A stretch of 64,000 nucleotides of DNA, from assembly GCA_002309305.1 (NCBI GenBank), contig DBWR01000021.1, positions 26,916 to 90,915 of the forward strand, in the 5' to 3' direction. The notes under the pieces are model-generated. The model searched no databases. It was not told where the DNA came from and saw nothing but the letters and a program-made list of their open reading frames with translations. The stretch is from Treponema sp. UBA1233 (GTDB taxonomy: Bacteria > Spirochaetota > Spirochaetia > Treponematales > Treponemataceae). Positions 1 to 9,066 of the stretch are shown piece by piece (position 1 is the first letter of the stretch; each line of letters begins with the position of its first letter). The position numbers and the translations under genes are program-made.

Positions 1-393
1 TATGCCGCACTTGGCTATTACGAAAGGCTTTTGACCATATTGAAGTCAATGTTTGCCGCACGTGACATAATAATTCCTCAGGTAAGGACTGATCATGCTG
101 ATTTGGTGGACACTTACATGAAGGCATCAAACAATGTCGGTGTAACTCTTTCACGAATATCAGAAGCAAACGGTGACAGCGATACAAACGGTCAGGCAAT
201 TGTAAACCTGCAGGAAAGCATTCGTTCTTGGGATGCGCTTACAAGAAACCAGGAAACCATGTTAAGGTTGAACGGTTCAAATCTTGCGGAACAAAACCTG
301 AAGTATATCGTAAATCCTGTCTACGGTTATTCTCCGGCCATTTATACCGAAATACCACTTACACTTTACGGAGAAGAGGAACTTGACAGATAA
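1..393 (+). CDS. C-terminal part of an unrecognised protein (5' end outside window)
   Basis: The reading frame is open from the first base (begins YAALGYYERLL) to the TAA at 391-393, so only the last ~130 residues are visible. I recognise no family. The visible part is soluble, partly helical in look (LQESIRSWDALTRNQETMLR) and ends with an acidic tail (YGEEELDR). It overlaps the next gene by 11 nt, so the two are probably cotranscribed. The function is unknown; the missing N-terminus may carry the informative domain. Confidence 0.75.
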   Translation, partial: YAALGYYERLLTILKSMFAARDIIIPQVRTDHADLVDTYMKASNNVGVTLSRISEANGDSDTNGQAIVNLQESIRSWDALTRNQETMLRLNGSNLAEQNLKYIVNPVYGYSPAIYTEIPLTLYGEEELDR

Positions 394-1003
394 TGAATCC
401 TACGGAAAGTCCGGCGTAATACGAAAGCAAAAGACACTTTTTATTGCAAAGGAACTTTTCCGTAAGAGCATTCACATCTGTTCGGCTTTCATTCCTTTTT
501 TTTTAAGGCTTGCATTCTGGCCTGTAATCATTCTGCTTGTTCTGGCACTTGCAGTATATGTCTTTTCTGAAGTTCAGCGAAGAAGAGGCGTGACAATCCC
601 CCTGATTTCAACAATAACCGCCGCTGCCGCCCGCAAAAGGGATGAGGACCGTTTTGTCATGGGACCTGTAACTCTTGTGGTAGGCATTCTACTTGCGGCC
701 CTACTGTTCCCGCCTGAATGTGCGGCCTTGGGAATCTATGCACTGTCTTTTGGCGATGGCCTTGCATCGGTGGGTGGAAAACTCTTTGGCAGAATTTTAA
801 TTCCCTTTGCAGATGGAAAGACTGTGGCGGGAAGTCTGACCTGCTTTACCGCGATATTCATTTCCGCATGGTTTTCAAGCCGTTCAACTTCAACTGCCCT
901 GATACTCGCCATGGTCGGAATGTTCATTGAGCTTCTTCCGTTAAAGGATTTTGACAACCTGATAATACCTGTTGCAATAAGCGGAACAGCCTTCTTATTG
1001 TAA
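383..1003 (+). CDS. Dolichol kinase / phosphatidate cytidylyltransferase-family membrane protein
   Basis: A protein of 206 residues with about six hydrophobic segments. Near the N-terminus is ELFRKSIHI, matching the RK..H signature of the SEC59/phytol-kinase/CTP-dependent diacylglycerol kinase superfamily. The segment around residues 120-135 (SFGDGLASVGGKLFG) matches the GD.xAs..G...G signature of the same family. Members phosphorylate or cytidylylate polyprenol or lipid alcohols in the membrane; the substrate here cannot be read. The start is TTG at 383 with GGAG at 370-373; the nearby ATG at 393 is out of frame. It overlaps the upstream gene by 11 nt and converges on the minus-strand gene ending at 1005. 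Confidence 0.7.
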   Translation: MTDNESYGKSGVIRKQKTLFIAKELFRKSIHICSAFIPFFLRLAFWPVIILLVLALAVYVFSEVQRRRGVTIPLISTITAAAARKRDEDRFVMGPVTLVVGILLAALLFPPECAALGIYALSFGDGLASVGGKLFGRILIPFADGKTVAGSLTCFTAIFISAWFSSRSTSTALILAMVGMFIELLPLKDFDNLIIPVAISGTAFLL

Positions 1004-1004
1004 T

Positions 1005-1820
1005 TCAGCTCCACATCCTTGAGTGCAGCGGCTTAAGGTAAAGTATTGTCCCCGTTATGAGGATTGCGCTTCCTATGCCTGCGGGAATGTATGAGTCACA
1101 TTCAATTAAAATCAGATATCCTATGAACAGCAGCAAAAATCCAACGCTTTCTTTGAGGCCTTTTTCGTCGGCGGAATAGTTGTTTACAAAAAGTGTGATT
1201 ATTGCAAATATGACGATTATCGAACGGCAGACCCCGAACATTTTCCCGTAACCAAGCTTGATCATGAAATTGCTGGTTGTAATCATCGTATCAAGCGGGA
1301 AAAGATAGCCCACGATTGCCGAGACGACCACAAGAATCAAAAAGTTCCTTTCCATATCCATGCGGTGCTGTGGACCGGAAAAAAGAGCAAGGAACAGCGG
1401 GCTCAAAAATGCCATTGTCCTTCCCATCAAAATTACCCTGCCAAAATAGATGAGGGAAGCGGATGAAGTCTTCCACATTCCATGCAGAGGGAAAAACAGA
1501 CGGAGCTGCTCAAAAAGACAGGCTATTAGGAACGCAAAAAAGAATATGATTTCCTGAGAGCGGGTTTTTTCAAATCCAAAATAGATGAAACCCATTGTAA
1601 CCGGAAGATAGACCGTAAAGGAAAAAATGGCGGCTACAGTGCCCCAAAAGCGGTAGGGGAAGATTGAAGAAAACAGGGTGAACTGCCTCTGTACGTCCAG
1701 ATTCATGTCGATATGTCCGGTGACGGCGGAAACTATGAAGAATGCCGTGCAAAGGAGTCCGAAAACTATGGAAATGACAAATAATATTATAAAGTAAATG
1801 TTTCGTGTCTTAAGCGTCAT
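1005..1820 (-). CDS. Polytopic membrane protein of unknown function
   Basis: 271 residues, with about eight hydrophobic stretches beginning with IYFIILFVISIVFGLLCTAF and including VGFLLLFIGYLILIE near the C-terminus. No catalytic motif or transporter signature is recognised. The N-terminus is short, starts with basic residues (MTLKTRN) and has no cleavable signal. It is transcribed convergently with the dolichol-kinase-like gene (1-nt gap) and divergently from the DUF2259 gene. Calling it an inner-membrane protein rests only on hydrophobicity. Confidence 0.7.
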   Translation of the reverse strand: MTLKTRNIYFIILFVISIVFGLLCTAFFIVSAVTGHIDMNLDVQRQFTLFSSIFPYRFWGTVAAIFSFTVYLPVTMGFIYFGFEKTRSQEIIFFFAFLIACLFEQLRLFFPLHGMWKTSSASLIYFGRVILMGRTMAFLSPLFLALFSGPQHRMDMERNFLILVVVSAIVGYLFPLDTMITTSNFMIKLGYGKMFGVCRSIIVIFAIITLFVNNYSADEKGLKESVGFLLLFIGYLILIECDSYIPAGIGSAILITGTILYLKPLHSRMWS

Positions 1821-1852
1821 GTCTCTAAGGATACCCCATGCCTAAATTTTTG

Positions 1853-1880
1853 TAAAGTGCCGGTTTTGCATTTCCGATAA
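1853..1880 (+). promoter_or_regulatory. Possible sigma-28-like promoter of the DUF2259 gene
   Basis: TAAA (1853-1856), a 16-nt spacer and TCCGATAA (1873-1880) resemble the flagellar sigma-28 consensus TAAA-N15-GCCGATAA. It lies about 40 nt before the gene at 1922. The spacer is one longer than consensus, so this is tentative. Confidence 0.3.
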
Positions 1881-1921
1881 TCAAATGAGGATTTAGCCGA
1901 ATCTTTGTTTTGGGAGGAACT

Positions 1922-2635
1922 ATGAAAAAAAATCATGCAAAGATTGTCATATGCTCTTTTTTGTTTTTAACCTCATTGCGTGTTTTTGCTGGTGATGCGG
2001 CTGTGTTTCATGATATCGGATTCTCTAAAGACGGAAAAACCTATGTTTTTGCACAGTATGGCAGGACAGACCGCCGTTATGAAGCTTGGGCGGAAATATA
2101 TACAGTGGACGTAGCTGCAAACGATTACGTGGATGGTGGTGTTTTCAGGACGAAACCCAGTCCAGCAACGAACAACAAGTCCGGCAAACAGGCTTTTACG
2201 GAATTGAATGCAAAGGCTTCCTGGATGCTCAAGAAATATGAGTGCAAGACCGTTGAATCAAAGAACCTGCTTTATGTTCGTGATGCAGAGTTTAAGAAAT
2301 CAACCGATGAAATTGTCTTTAAGGATTTTACCGCTTCTACGGAGGACAAGTCGATTTTCTATCACATTCAGCTTGTTCCTACAGTTGTTGGAAGCGGCAA
2401 GGATGTAAAGTCAAAGTTCTACATCAACATGGAAAAAAAGGACTCTGACGGAAACCTTTTGCTTACAAAAAAAGTTGGAACCCCTGACCTTATGCGCAAG
2501 GGAATTTCCGGCTACAGGATAGACAGGATTTTCACAGATGACAGTGGAAAAAGCATTGTCTTTATTGTTGAAAAGACCCAGATAGATGATACCGGTACTT
2601 CAATCAGGTACATGGTAGAAACTGTAAGACTTTAA
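1922..2635 (+). CDS. Predicted secreted protein, DUF2259-like
   Basis: 237 residues from the ATG at 1922, chosen because GGGAGGA (1912-1918) sits just upstream; a frame extension to 1910 would run through this ribosome-binding site. A signal peptide is clear (MKKNHAKIVICSFLFLTSLRVFAG). The mature part opens with a beta-rich segment (FHDIGFSKDGKTYVFAQYG) and has a central ATNNKSGKQAF stretch, which resembles the DUF2259 family of predicted secreted proteins in treponemes. No enzymatic motif is visible. It is monocistronic, with a terminator at 2662. The family call is from memory of the motif pattern, not a search. Confidence 0.65.
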   Translation: MKKNHAKIVICSFLFLTSLRVFAGDAAVFHDIGFSKDGKTYVFAQYGRTDRRYEAWAEIYTVDVAANDYVDGGVFRTKPSPATNNKSGKQAFTELNAKASWMLKKYECKTVESKNLLYVRDAEFKKSTDEIVFKDFTASTEDKSIFYHIQLVPTVVGSGKDVKSKFYINMEKKDSDGNLLLTKKVGTPDLMRKGISGYRIDRIFTDDSGKSIVFIVEKTQIDDTGTSIRYMVETVRL

Positions 2636-2661
2636 AAAAACTTTACATACATTCCTCCTAT

Positions 2662-2698
2662 GGCTCCCCGTTTGTGTGTTGCGGGGGGCTTTTTTTTG
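2662..2698 (+). terminator. Rho-independent terminator after the DUF2259 gene
   Basis: GCTCCCCG, a 10-nt loop and CGGGGGGC form an 8-bp stem with one G.T pair, followed directly by eight T residues. Confidence 0.85.
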
Positions 2699-2818
2699 TC
2701 CTGTTTTGATTGTCATGAAAAAATTATCCGATTTTTTCAAATTTCTTGAAAATTTTTGTTAAAAAACACCACCCCCTGATACTAATTATATTATAGGGGA
2801 AACCCCCAGGAGGTTGAA

Positions 2819-3925
2819 ATGTTAGAGAAAAAAAATGTATTGCATTATGTGACAAAAACTTTGATGCCGGCACTGCTTCTGGTAGCAGTCGTTGTGGTTT
2901 CAATGCTTCCCGTAGGATGCAGGTCTTCGGTGGATGGGGTGGAATTCCTGCAGGGAGATTTTTCTGTTCCCGAGCTGGATAACATTCTGGTATGTGATCC
3001 TTATTCTCTGAGCCTTTCCTTTACCAAGCCTGTGCAGGTCAATGCCGCATGTGTATCGGAAAAGGATGAGGAGGAGGAAAGTACTGTGACAGGAAAAAAT
3101 CAGGTTCCTGTTTCTTCTGCTTTGGATGAAGATGGTTATACGGTAAATTTTAAGATGGAGGAAAAAACAAGGATAGGGCAGAAGTATGTTCTGGATGCTG
3201 AGCTGGAAGATGAATCGGGCAATACGCTTACGGTTCAAGTTGAATTCAAGGGCTTTAACGACAGGATTCCTTCGCTTGTCATGTCTGAGCTTAGGATGAA
3301 GAAGAAGTCCAATAAGTCGGGTCCGGAATTTGTTGAGTTTTATGCGCTCAGTTCGGGAAACACTTCAGGTCTGATTCTTGTAAGTGGTGCAAATGGAACT
3401 GAAAACTGCTATGAGTTTCCCGCCATGGAAGTTAAGGCCGGTGAATGTATTGTCGTGCATTTGAGAAACGACTGTGAGGGTAGTGTTGATGAAACCGGAA
3501 CAAATCTTGCTCTTGCAACTGCCCCAGATTGTACAAGAAGCGCCAGGGATTTGTTTGCAAAGAGGGGCGACAAAGACAAGCGTTTCTTGGGAATCGGAAG
3601 CGACGTAATCTACCTGCAGAACGCAAATACACATCAAGTTTATGATGCACTGCTCGTAATCGACAAAAAGAAAAATCCGGAAAGAATTCCTGATGCTCTT
3701 TTGGAGTCAGCGGCTCTGATAGAACAAAGCGGCTTATGGCTTGATAGCGCAGGAAATCCTTCATGCACCCTTGAATCTGCCGTGGACGGTTCCACAATAG
3801 ACAAGGATGCTCATTCTCTCAACAGAAAGGTAAAGTCACTGAAAGCGGACAGTCATCCTGCAAAGGCCAGCATGTGGTACGAAGTGTCCAAAACCAAGGA
3901 GCAGTCACCGGGAATTTCATATTAA
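2819..3925 (+). CDS. Putative lipoprotein with a lamin-tail-like domain
   Basis: 368 residues. The N-terminus carries basic residues, a long hydrophobic run and the lipobox-like LPVGC, suggesting a lipidated cysteine at about residue 34. The region after it is Ig-like (SLSLSFTKPVQVNAACVSE). Residues ~155-270 have the look of a lamin-tail domain (VMSELRMKKKSNKSGPEFVE, then FYALSSGNTSG and a later V.G.C.VVHL strand), a fold often found on secreted or surface proteins. A strong AGGAGG lies 7 nt before the ATG. It is apparently monocistronic. The function is unknown; the lipoprotein call is fairly safe, the domain call moderate. Confidence 0.65.
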   Translation: MLEKKNVLHYVTKTLMPALLLVAVVVVSMLPVGCRSSVDGVEFLQGDFSVPELDNILVCDPYSLSLSFTKPVQVNAACVSEKDEEEESTVTGKNQVPVSSALDEDGYTVNFKMEEKTRIGQKYVLDAELEDESGNTLTVQVEFKGFNDRIPSLVMSELRMKKKSNKSGPEFVEFYALSSGNTSGLILVSGANGTENCYEFPAMEVKAGECIVVHLRNDCEGSVDETGTNLALATAPDCTRSARDLFAKRGDKDKRFLGIGSDVIYLQNANTHQVYDALLVIDKKKNPERIPDALLESAALIEQSGLWLDSAGNPSCTLESAVDGSTIDKDAHSLNRKVKSLKADSHPAKASMWYEVSKTKEQSPGISY

Positions 3926-3929
3926 GGCA

Positions 3930-3957
3930 AAAAAAAGGGGCCGGAATCCAGCCCCTT
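3930..3957 (-). terminator. Rho-independent terminator of rny
   Basis: AAGGGGC, a 9-nt loop and GCCCCTT form a 7-bp stem at 3935-3957. Read on the minus strand it ends in a run of seven or more T, so it terminates rny; for the convergent lipoprotein gene the U tract is poor. Confidence 0.8.
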
Positions 3958-3973
3958 GTCTTGCGGTATCAGT

Positions 3974-5506
3974 TTACCGTGCGTATTCGATGATTCGTGT
4001 TTCGCGGATCATTGTAATCTTTATGCGTCCAGGATAACGCAGGTCGTTTTCGATTTGTTTTGCAATATCCTTTGCAAGTTCCTTAACCTGATCATCCGGA
4101 ATCTTTTCGTTGTTGACAAGAATGCGGAGTTCACGTCCAGCCTGAATTGCATATGCCTGTTCAACACCATTGAATTTCTTTGCGATTTCCTCAAGGTTTT
4201 CAAGGCGTTTTGCGTAATTGTCCACGGTTTCGCGTCTTGCTCCGGGACGTGCGGCACTAATTGCATCCGCTATCTGAACGATGATGGCTTCTACAGTCTC
4301 CGGTTCGGTATCGTTGTGGTGGGCGGCTACGGCATTGACTACGCGTGGATCTTCTCCCATCTTGCGTACCATTTCGGCACCAACTTCTGCGTGGTTCTGG
4401 TCACTGTCTGTCTCTGCACCCTTACCGATGTCATGCAGCAGGGCGGCTCTTTTGGCAAGGTCGCGGTTTGCTCCCACTTCTGAGGCAATCATGCTTGCAA
4501 GTTCTGCAACTTCCTTTGAGTGTACGAGAACGTTCTGACCGTAACTTGTGCGGAAATGAAGTCGTCCAAGTGCGCGTACGGCATCCTGACCCATGTTGTG
4601 GATTCCAAGATCAAAGAGGACTTTTTCACCTTCTTCATAAATCTTCTGCTGAATCTCACGGGTAACCTTCTGTACGACTTCCTCAATTCTTGCGGGATGA
4701 ATGCGTCCGTCGGTAATCAGGCGCTCCAAAGCCTCGCGTGCAATTTCCTTGCGTACGGGGTCAAAGCAGCTGATGACTACGGCTTCTGGTGTGTCGTCGA
4801 TGATGATGTCAACTCCGGTGAGCGTTTCAAGAGCGCGGATGTTGCGTCCTTCACGTCCGATGATGCGACCCTTCATCTCATCGCTTGGCAGTGATACCGT
4901 TGCAACAGAGATTTCACTTGTGGTTTCGGTGGCAAGCCTCTGAATCGTTGTAACCAGAATTTCCTGTGCCTTTTTCTCGGCAGTGAGTTGGGCTTCCTGG
5001 TCAATCTTGTTCAAGAGGGCCTGTGCGTCGTGGCGTGCATCGTTTTCGAGGTTTTGAATGATAAGGGCCTTTGCCTCTGCCTGTGTGAGTCCTGAAATGC
5101 GTTCAAGCTCGTGGCGGAGTGTTTCTTCCTTTTCGTTCAGTTCGTTTTCCCGATGTTCCATTTGTGTAAGCCGGGTCTGGAATTCCTTGTCCTTTTTGTC
5201 CATCTCCTGGCTGCGCTGTTCAAGAAGTTCCTCTTTTTTGCTTACACGGTTTTCATAAACTTGCAATTCCTTGCGGCGTTCGCGGTTCTCCCGTTCCTGC
5301 TGGTTTCGGTCCTGAATGAGTTGTTCTTTTGCTTGGAGCTGAGCCTCTTTTTTAAGGGCTTCGGCTTCTTTTATGGCATCCTGTTTAACACGCTCGGCCT
5401 TTTGCTCCGAGGCGGAAAGTTGAAATCTGGCATAAACCCAGCGAATAGTCCATCCAAGAACAATTCCGGCAATGGGAAGAACAATGTACAAAACTAATTG
5501 TGGCAT
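3974..5506 (-). CDS. rny: Ribonuclease Y
   Basis: 510 residues, the usual length for RNase Y, the membrane-anchored endoribonuclease that starts mRNA decay. Order of parts: one N-terminal transmembrane helix (LVLYIVLPIAGIVLGW); a long charged coiled coil (~30-190) rich in K, E and Q; a KH domain with IIGREGRNIRALE; an HD domain with LLHDIGKG and the later AHHND. All expected metal-binding HD residues are visible. The ATG at 5506 follows TGGAGAAC at normal spacing. It is transcribed alone from a TTGACA promoter and closes with a stem-loop terminator. Confidence 0.95.
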   Translation of the reverse strand: MPQLVLYIVLPIAGIVLGWTIRWVYARFQLSASEQKAERVKQDAIKEAEALKKEAQLQAKEQLIQDRNQQERENRERRKELQVYENRVSKKEELLEQRSQEMDKKDKEFQTRLTQMEHRENELNEKEETLRHELERISGLTQAEAKALIIQNLENDARHDAQALLNKIDQEAQLTAEKKAQEILVTTIQRLATETTSEISVATVSLPSDEMKGRIIGREGRNIRALETLTGVDIIIDDTPEAVVISCFDPVRKEIAREALERLITDGRIHPARIEEVVQKVTREIQQKIYEEGEKVLFDLGIHNMGQDAVRALGRLHFRTSYGQNVLVHSKEVAELASMIASEVGANRDLAKRAALLHDIGKGAETDSDQNHAEVGAEMVRKMGEDPRVVNAVAAHHNDTEPETVEAIIVQIADAISAARPGARRETVDNYAKRLENLEEIAKKFNGVEQAYAIQAGRELRILVNNEKIPDDQVKELAKDIAKQIENDLRYPGRIKITMIRETRIIEYAR

Positions 5507-5547
5507 TTTTGTTCTCCATTGTTATTATTGTAGAATTATTCAATTAC

Positions 5548-5576
5548 ATAGTAGAATATTACAGAATTATTGTCAA
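5548..5576 (-). promoter_or_regulatory. Promoter of rny
   Basis: On the minus strand: TTGACA (5576-5571), 17-nt spacer, TACTAT (5553-5548), about 40 nt before the rny ATG. Confidence 0.6.
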
Positions 5577-5627
5577 ACACTTTTCTTAAAAAAACCTAAA
5601 GAAATTGAAAATTTTTTCACATTCATA

Positions 5628-5656
5628 TTGATAAAACTGTATAAAATTACTATAAT
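5628..5656 (+). promoter_or_regulatory. Promoter of the argJBD operon
   Basis: TTGATA (5628-5633), exactly 17 nt, TATAAT (5651-5656). AAGGAG (5674-5679) and ATG (5689) follow. No clear ARG-box palindrome was recognised. Confidence 0.75.
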
Positions 5657-5688
5657 TATACAAAAATACTTTTAAGGAGTGCATAAAA

Positions 5689-6960
5689 ATGCAGTTTATT
5701 GATGGCGGAGTTACAGCTCCTCAGGGATTTACCGCAAGTGGAATACTGTGCGGAATCAAAAAAGGCCGGACCAAGAATGATACGGCCCTTATTTTCAGCG
5801 AGAAACCCTGTGCTGCTGCCGGGGTTTTCACTCAAAACCGGGTTAAGGCAGAATGTGTCAAGCTTACCCGCCGTAACATCGCAAACGGTGTGATGCAGGC
5901 TGCAATTGCCAACAGCGGTAACGCCAATGCATGTACGGGCCAGCAGGGTGCGGAAAATGCAATGCGCATGGCAAAGGCCGCCGCTGATGCACTCGGTATC
6001 AAGGCAGAAGATGTGGTGGTATGTTCAACCGGTGTAATCGGTGTTCAGCTCCCTGTTGAAAAAATCGAGGACCACATTCAGGAACTCAAGAATTCTCTCA
6101 GCAAGGAAGGCCACAAGGAAGCGCGTGTTGCCATAATGACTACCGACACCCACTACAAGGAATGTGCGGTGGAAACCCAGATAGGCGGAAAAACAGTACA
6201 TATCGGTGCAATGTGCAAGGGTAGCGGAATGATCCACATCAACATGGGCACGATGCTCGCGTTCATTACGACAGACTGTGCCATAAGCGCCCAAATGCTC
6301 CAGAAGGCACTGAACATGTCCGTTCAGAAAACATACAACTGTGTTTCTGTTGACGGAGACACATCCACAAACGACACGCTTACGGTTCTTGCCAACGGTA
6401 TGGCGGGAAATGCGGAGATTGTCGCGGAGGGTGCGGATTTTGATGCGTTCATGGAGGCGTTCAATGCCCTGAACACCCAGATGGCGATGAAGATTGCCGG
6501 AGACGGTGAGGGTGCCACACGTTTGATTGAATGCAGGGTCAGCGGTGCAAAGGATGAGGAGACAGCCCGCGTGCTTGCAAAGAGCCTTATTTCATCAAGC
6601 CTGGTAAAGGCCGCCATCTTTGGAAAGGATGCAAACTTCGGACGTTTCCTTTGTGCAATGGGATATTCAGGTGCGGACTTTGATCCGGACAAGGTGACGA
6701 TTTCTTACAGGAGCCATGAGGGAGCCCAAAGGCATGGAGCCACTGACATAATCGGTGCAAATGACGGCAAGGAAAAAAGCGTGATGGTCTTTGAAAAAGG
6801 TGTTCCGCTTGTCTTTGATGAGGAAAAGGCCCTTGATGTTCTGAATGAAGATGAAATAATTGTCGATGTTGTATGTGGTGACGGTACTGCCTCTGGAACT
6901 GCCTGGGGATGTGACCTTACCTACGAATACGTAAAGATTAACGGTGATTACAGGACTTGA
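5689..6960 (+). CDS. argJ: Bifunctional ornithine/glutamate N-acetyltransferase ArgJ
   Basis: 423 residues. ArgJ transfers acetyl from N-acetylornithine to glutamate (and in bifunctional forms uses acetyl-CoA), driving the cyclic arginine pathway. Family marks are the N-terminal [24 protein letters not shown], and the self-cleavage segment [20 protein letters not shown]. Family members cut before the Thr of (A)TML to make two chains and a new N-terminal Thr nucleophile; here that Thr is T188, preceded by Gly187 instead of the usual Ala. The C-terminus has [17 protein letters not shown] as expected. It is the first gene of argJ-argB-argD, with its own promoter at 5628. No argC is in the window. 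Confidence 0.93.
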   Translation: MQFIDGGVTAPQGFTASGILCGIKKGRTKNDTALIFSEKPCAAAGVFTQNRVKAECVKLTRRNIANGVMQAAIANSGNANACTGQQGAENAMRMAKAAADALGIKAEDVVVCSTGVIGVQLPVEKIEDHIQELKNSLSKEGHKEARVAIMTTDTHYKECAVETQIGGKTVHIGAMCKGSGMIHINMGTMLAFITTDCAISAQMLQKALNMSVQKTYNCVSVDGDTSTNDTLTVLANGMAGNAEIVAEGADFDAFMEAFNALNTQMAMKIAGDGEGATRLIECRVSGAKDEETARVLAKSLISSSLVKAAIFGKDANFGRFLCAMGYSGADFDPDKVTISYRSHEGAQRHGATDIIGANDGKEKSVMVFEKGVPLVFDEEKALDVLNEDEIIVDVVCGDGTASGTAWGCDLTYEYVKINGDYRT

Positions 6961-6968
6961 GGTTTGAC

Positions 6969-7865
6969 ATGAGTGAAGAAAACATAAATGCGGAAGATCC
7001 GCGGCTTGACAATTCAAAGTGGTCTGACGTTCTTGTGCAGGCGCTTCCGTACTTCAGGCACTGGGTGGGCAAGATTGTCGTTGTAAAATACGGCGGCAAT
7101 GCAATGCTCAACGAGGAGCTAAAGGCGGACGTGATGGAAGACATCGTTCTCCTGAGTACAATCGGAATCAATGTTGTTCTTGTTCACGGCGGTGGTCCGG
7201 AAATCAACAACATGCTTGAACGCGTCGGAAAGGAAAGCCATTTTGTAAACGGGCTAAGGTATACTGATGCGGAAGTGATGGAAATCGTCCAGATGGTGCT
7301 TACGGGCAAACTGAACAAGGAAATCGTAGGACTCCTTTTGCAGAAGGGCGGAAAGGCTGTCGGCTTGAGCGGTGTTGACGCAGGACTCTTGCGTGCCAGA
7401 AAAATCGACAAGGACGGTCAGGACCTGGGTTTTGTCGGTGACGTAACGGAAGTAAACCCGGAAATCATCCAATCCCTTTTGAAGCAGGGCTTCATTCCTG
7501 TTGTCAGTACCGTGGCCTTGGGTGAATCGGGCGATTACAGCAAATACAACATCAATGCTGATACTGCAGCGGCAAAAATCGCAATCGCACTTGGGGCTGA
7601 AAAATTCGTTCAGCTTACGAACGTGCCGGGTGTGCTAAAGGATGTAAATGATCCCCACTCCCTGCTTCAGCGTATACGCATGTCCCAGATTCCAGAGATG
7701 ATAGAAAACGGAACGATAGCGGGCGGCATGATTCCAAAAATCGAATGCTGCATGCTTGCACGTAAGGGTGGTGTTCCGCGTACGCACATCATTGACGGAC
7801 GTGTACCACACTCACTGTTGATAGAGATGTTCAGTGACCGTGGAATCGGCACGATGATTTATTGA
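6969..7865 (+). CDS. argB: Acetylglutamate kinase
   Basis: 298 residues from the ATG at 6969, which has GAGG (6959-6962) overlapping the argJ stop; an upstream in-frame TTG at 6957 is less likely. It phosphorylates N-acetylglutamate with ATP. Seen: the nucleotide-site lysine in VVKYGGNAM, the substrate loop [19 protein letters not shown], the [12 protein letters not shown] loop and [13 protein letters not shown] [11 protein letters not shown]. The N-terminal extension (about 20 residues before ALPYFRHW) is the type that includes the helix found in arginine-inhibited AGKs, so feedback inhibition is plausible. Second gene of the arg operon. Confidence 0.95.
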   Translation: MSEENINAEDPRLDNSKWSDVLVQALPYFRHWVGKIVVVKYGGNAMLNEELKADVMEDIVLLSTIGINVVLVHGGGPEINNMLERVGKESHFVNGLRYTDAEVMEIVQMVLTGKLNKEIVGLLLQKGGKAVGLSGVDAGLLRARKIDKDGQDLGFVGDVTEVNPEIIQSLLKQGFIPVVSTVALGESGDYSKYNINADTAAAKIAIALGAEKFVQLTNVPGVLKDVNDPHSLLQRIRMSQIPEMIENGTIAGGMIPKIECCMLARKGGVPRTHIIDGRVPHSLLIEMFSDRGIGTMIY

Positions 7866-7903
7866 TGCCGTTCTAATGCAGAGATTTTTAGAGGAGAATT
7901 ATT

Positions 7904-9064
7904 ATGGGAAGCAAGATAGTTGTAAATAATTACGGGTCATTTGACGTGACCTTTAAAAGCGGAAAAGGTTCGACCCTGACCGACGTAAACGGAAAAAAAT
8001 ACATAGACTTTCTGGCGGGTATTGCTGTAAATGCTTTGGGACATGGTTACAAGCCCCTGGTCAAGGCAATCTCCAGTCAGGCATCAAAGCAGATTCACGT
8101 GTGTAATTATTATCTGAGCGACACTGGAACTGCCTATGCAAAGGAACTTTTAAACGCCACCGGATTCGACGGAGTGTATTTTGGAAACAGCGGTGCCGAG
8201 GCAAATGAAGCCGCAATCAAGCTTGCAAGAAAATACGGTCAGTTGAACGGCGGCATGAAGAGAAAAACAATTGTTACGCTTGAGCACTCTTTCCACGGAA
8301 GAACCCTCGCGACAATCAAGGCAACCGGACAGGAAAGATTTCATCCGGACTGCTTTGCTCCATATCCTGAGGGATTCAAGACGATTAAGCCAAACGACTG
8401 GGACGCGATTAAAACCGCATTTGACGATACAACCGCAGCATTTATGGTGGAATGCGTACAGGGTGAGGGTGGAGTGAACCTTGTGGACAAAAAGTGGCTG
8501 CAGCTGGCATGTGACGAAGCCAGAAGGGCAGGTGCAATAGTCATTGCCGACGAAGTTCAAACCGGAATGGGAAGAACCGGAAGCCTTCTTGCAAGCGAAC
8601 AGCTTATGTTCAATCCGGAAGTGGTAACTCTTGCAAAGGGTATAGCGGGAGGAGTTCCTATGGGTGCAATCCTGTTCAGGGGAAAGGCAACCGGAGTTTT
8701 CCAGGCTGGAGACCATCAGTCAACTTTCGGTGGAAATCCTCTGGCATGTGCGGCCGCAAGGGTAGTGCTCAAAACCCTCAAGGGACCGGATTTCCTTGCC
8801 AAGGTAACCGAAAAAGGCGAGTTCATGCGGTCTACGATAAAAAGCTGGAACCTTCCTGTCATAAAGGATGTAAGGGGATTGGGCCTGATGACTGGTGTTC
8901 AGATTGAAGGTGATCCTGTTGCATACGAGGTTGCATGTCTTGATGCGGGACTTTTGCTTGCCACTGCCGGAAGCGATGTCTTGAGGCTTGTTCCTCCGCT
9001 AAACATCAGCAAAAAGGAACTTAAAGCCGGTCTTGAAATACTTCATCAGGTATTGGCAAAATAA
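7904..9064 (+). CDS. argD: Acetylornithine aminotransferase
   Basis: 386 residues, a class III PLP aminotransferase that makes N-acetylornithine from the semialdehyde. Seen: GNSGAEANEAAIKLARK, the SFHGRTLATIKATGQ segment, ADEVQTGMGRTG with Asp216 for the pyridine nitrogen, and the PLP lysine at about K245 in TLAKGIAGGVPMGA. AGAGGAGA ribosome-binding site before the ATG. It is last in the argJBD operon, 38 nt after argB, and ends 2 nt from a convergent gene. Confidence 0.94.
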   Translation: MGSKIVVNNYGSFDVTFKSGKGSTLTDVNGKKYIDFLAGIAVNALGHGYKPLVKAISSQASKQIHVCNYYLSDTGTAYAKELLNATGFDGVYFGNSGAEANEAAIKLARKYGQLNGGMKRKTIVTLEHSFHGRTLATIKATGQERFHPDCFAPYPEGFKTIKPNDWDAIKTAFDDTTAAFMVECVQGEGGVNLVDKKWLQLACDEARRAGAIVIADEVQTGMGRTGSLLASEQLMFNPEVVTLAKGIAGGVPMGAILFRGKATGVFQAGDHQSTFGGNPLACAAARVVLKTLKGPDFLAKVTEKGEFMRSTIKSWNLPVIKDVRGLGLMTGVQIEGDPVAYEVACLDAGLLLATAGSDVLRLVPPLNISKKELKAGLEILHQVLAK

Positions 9065-9066
9065 GC

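Noticed and set aside
3956..5497. Several plus-strand ORFs over rny
   Set aside because: Shadows of the well-supported rny gene; no family match and no ribosome-binding sites.
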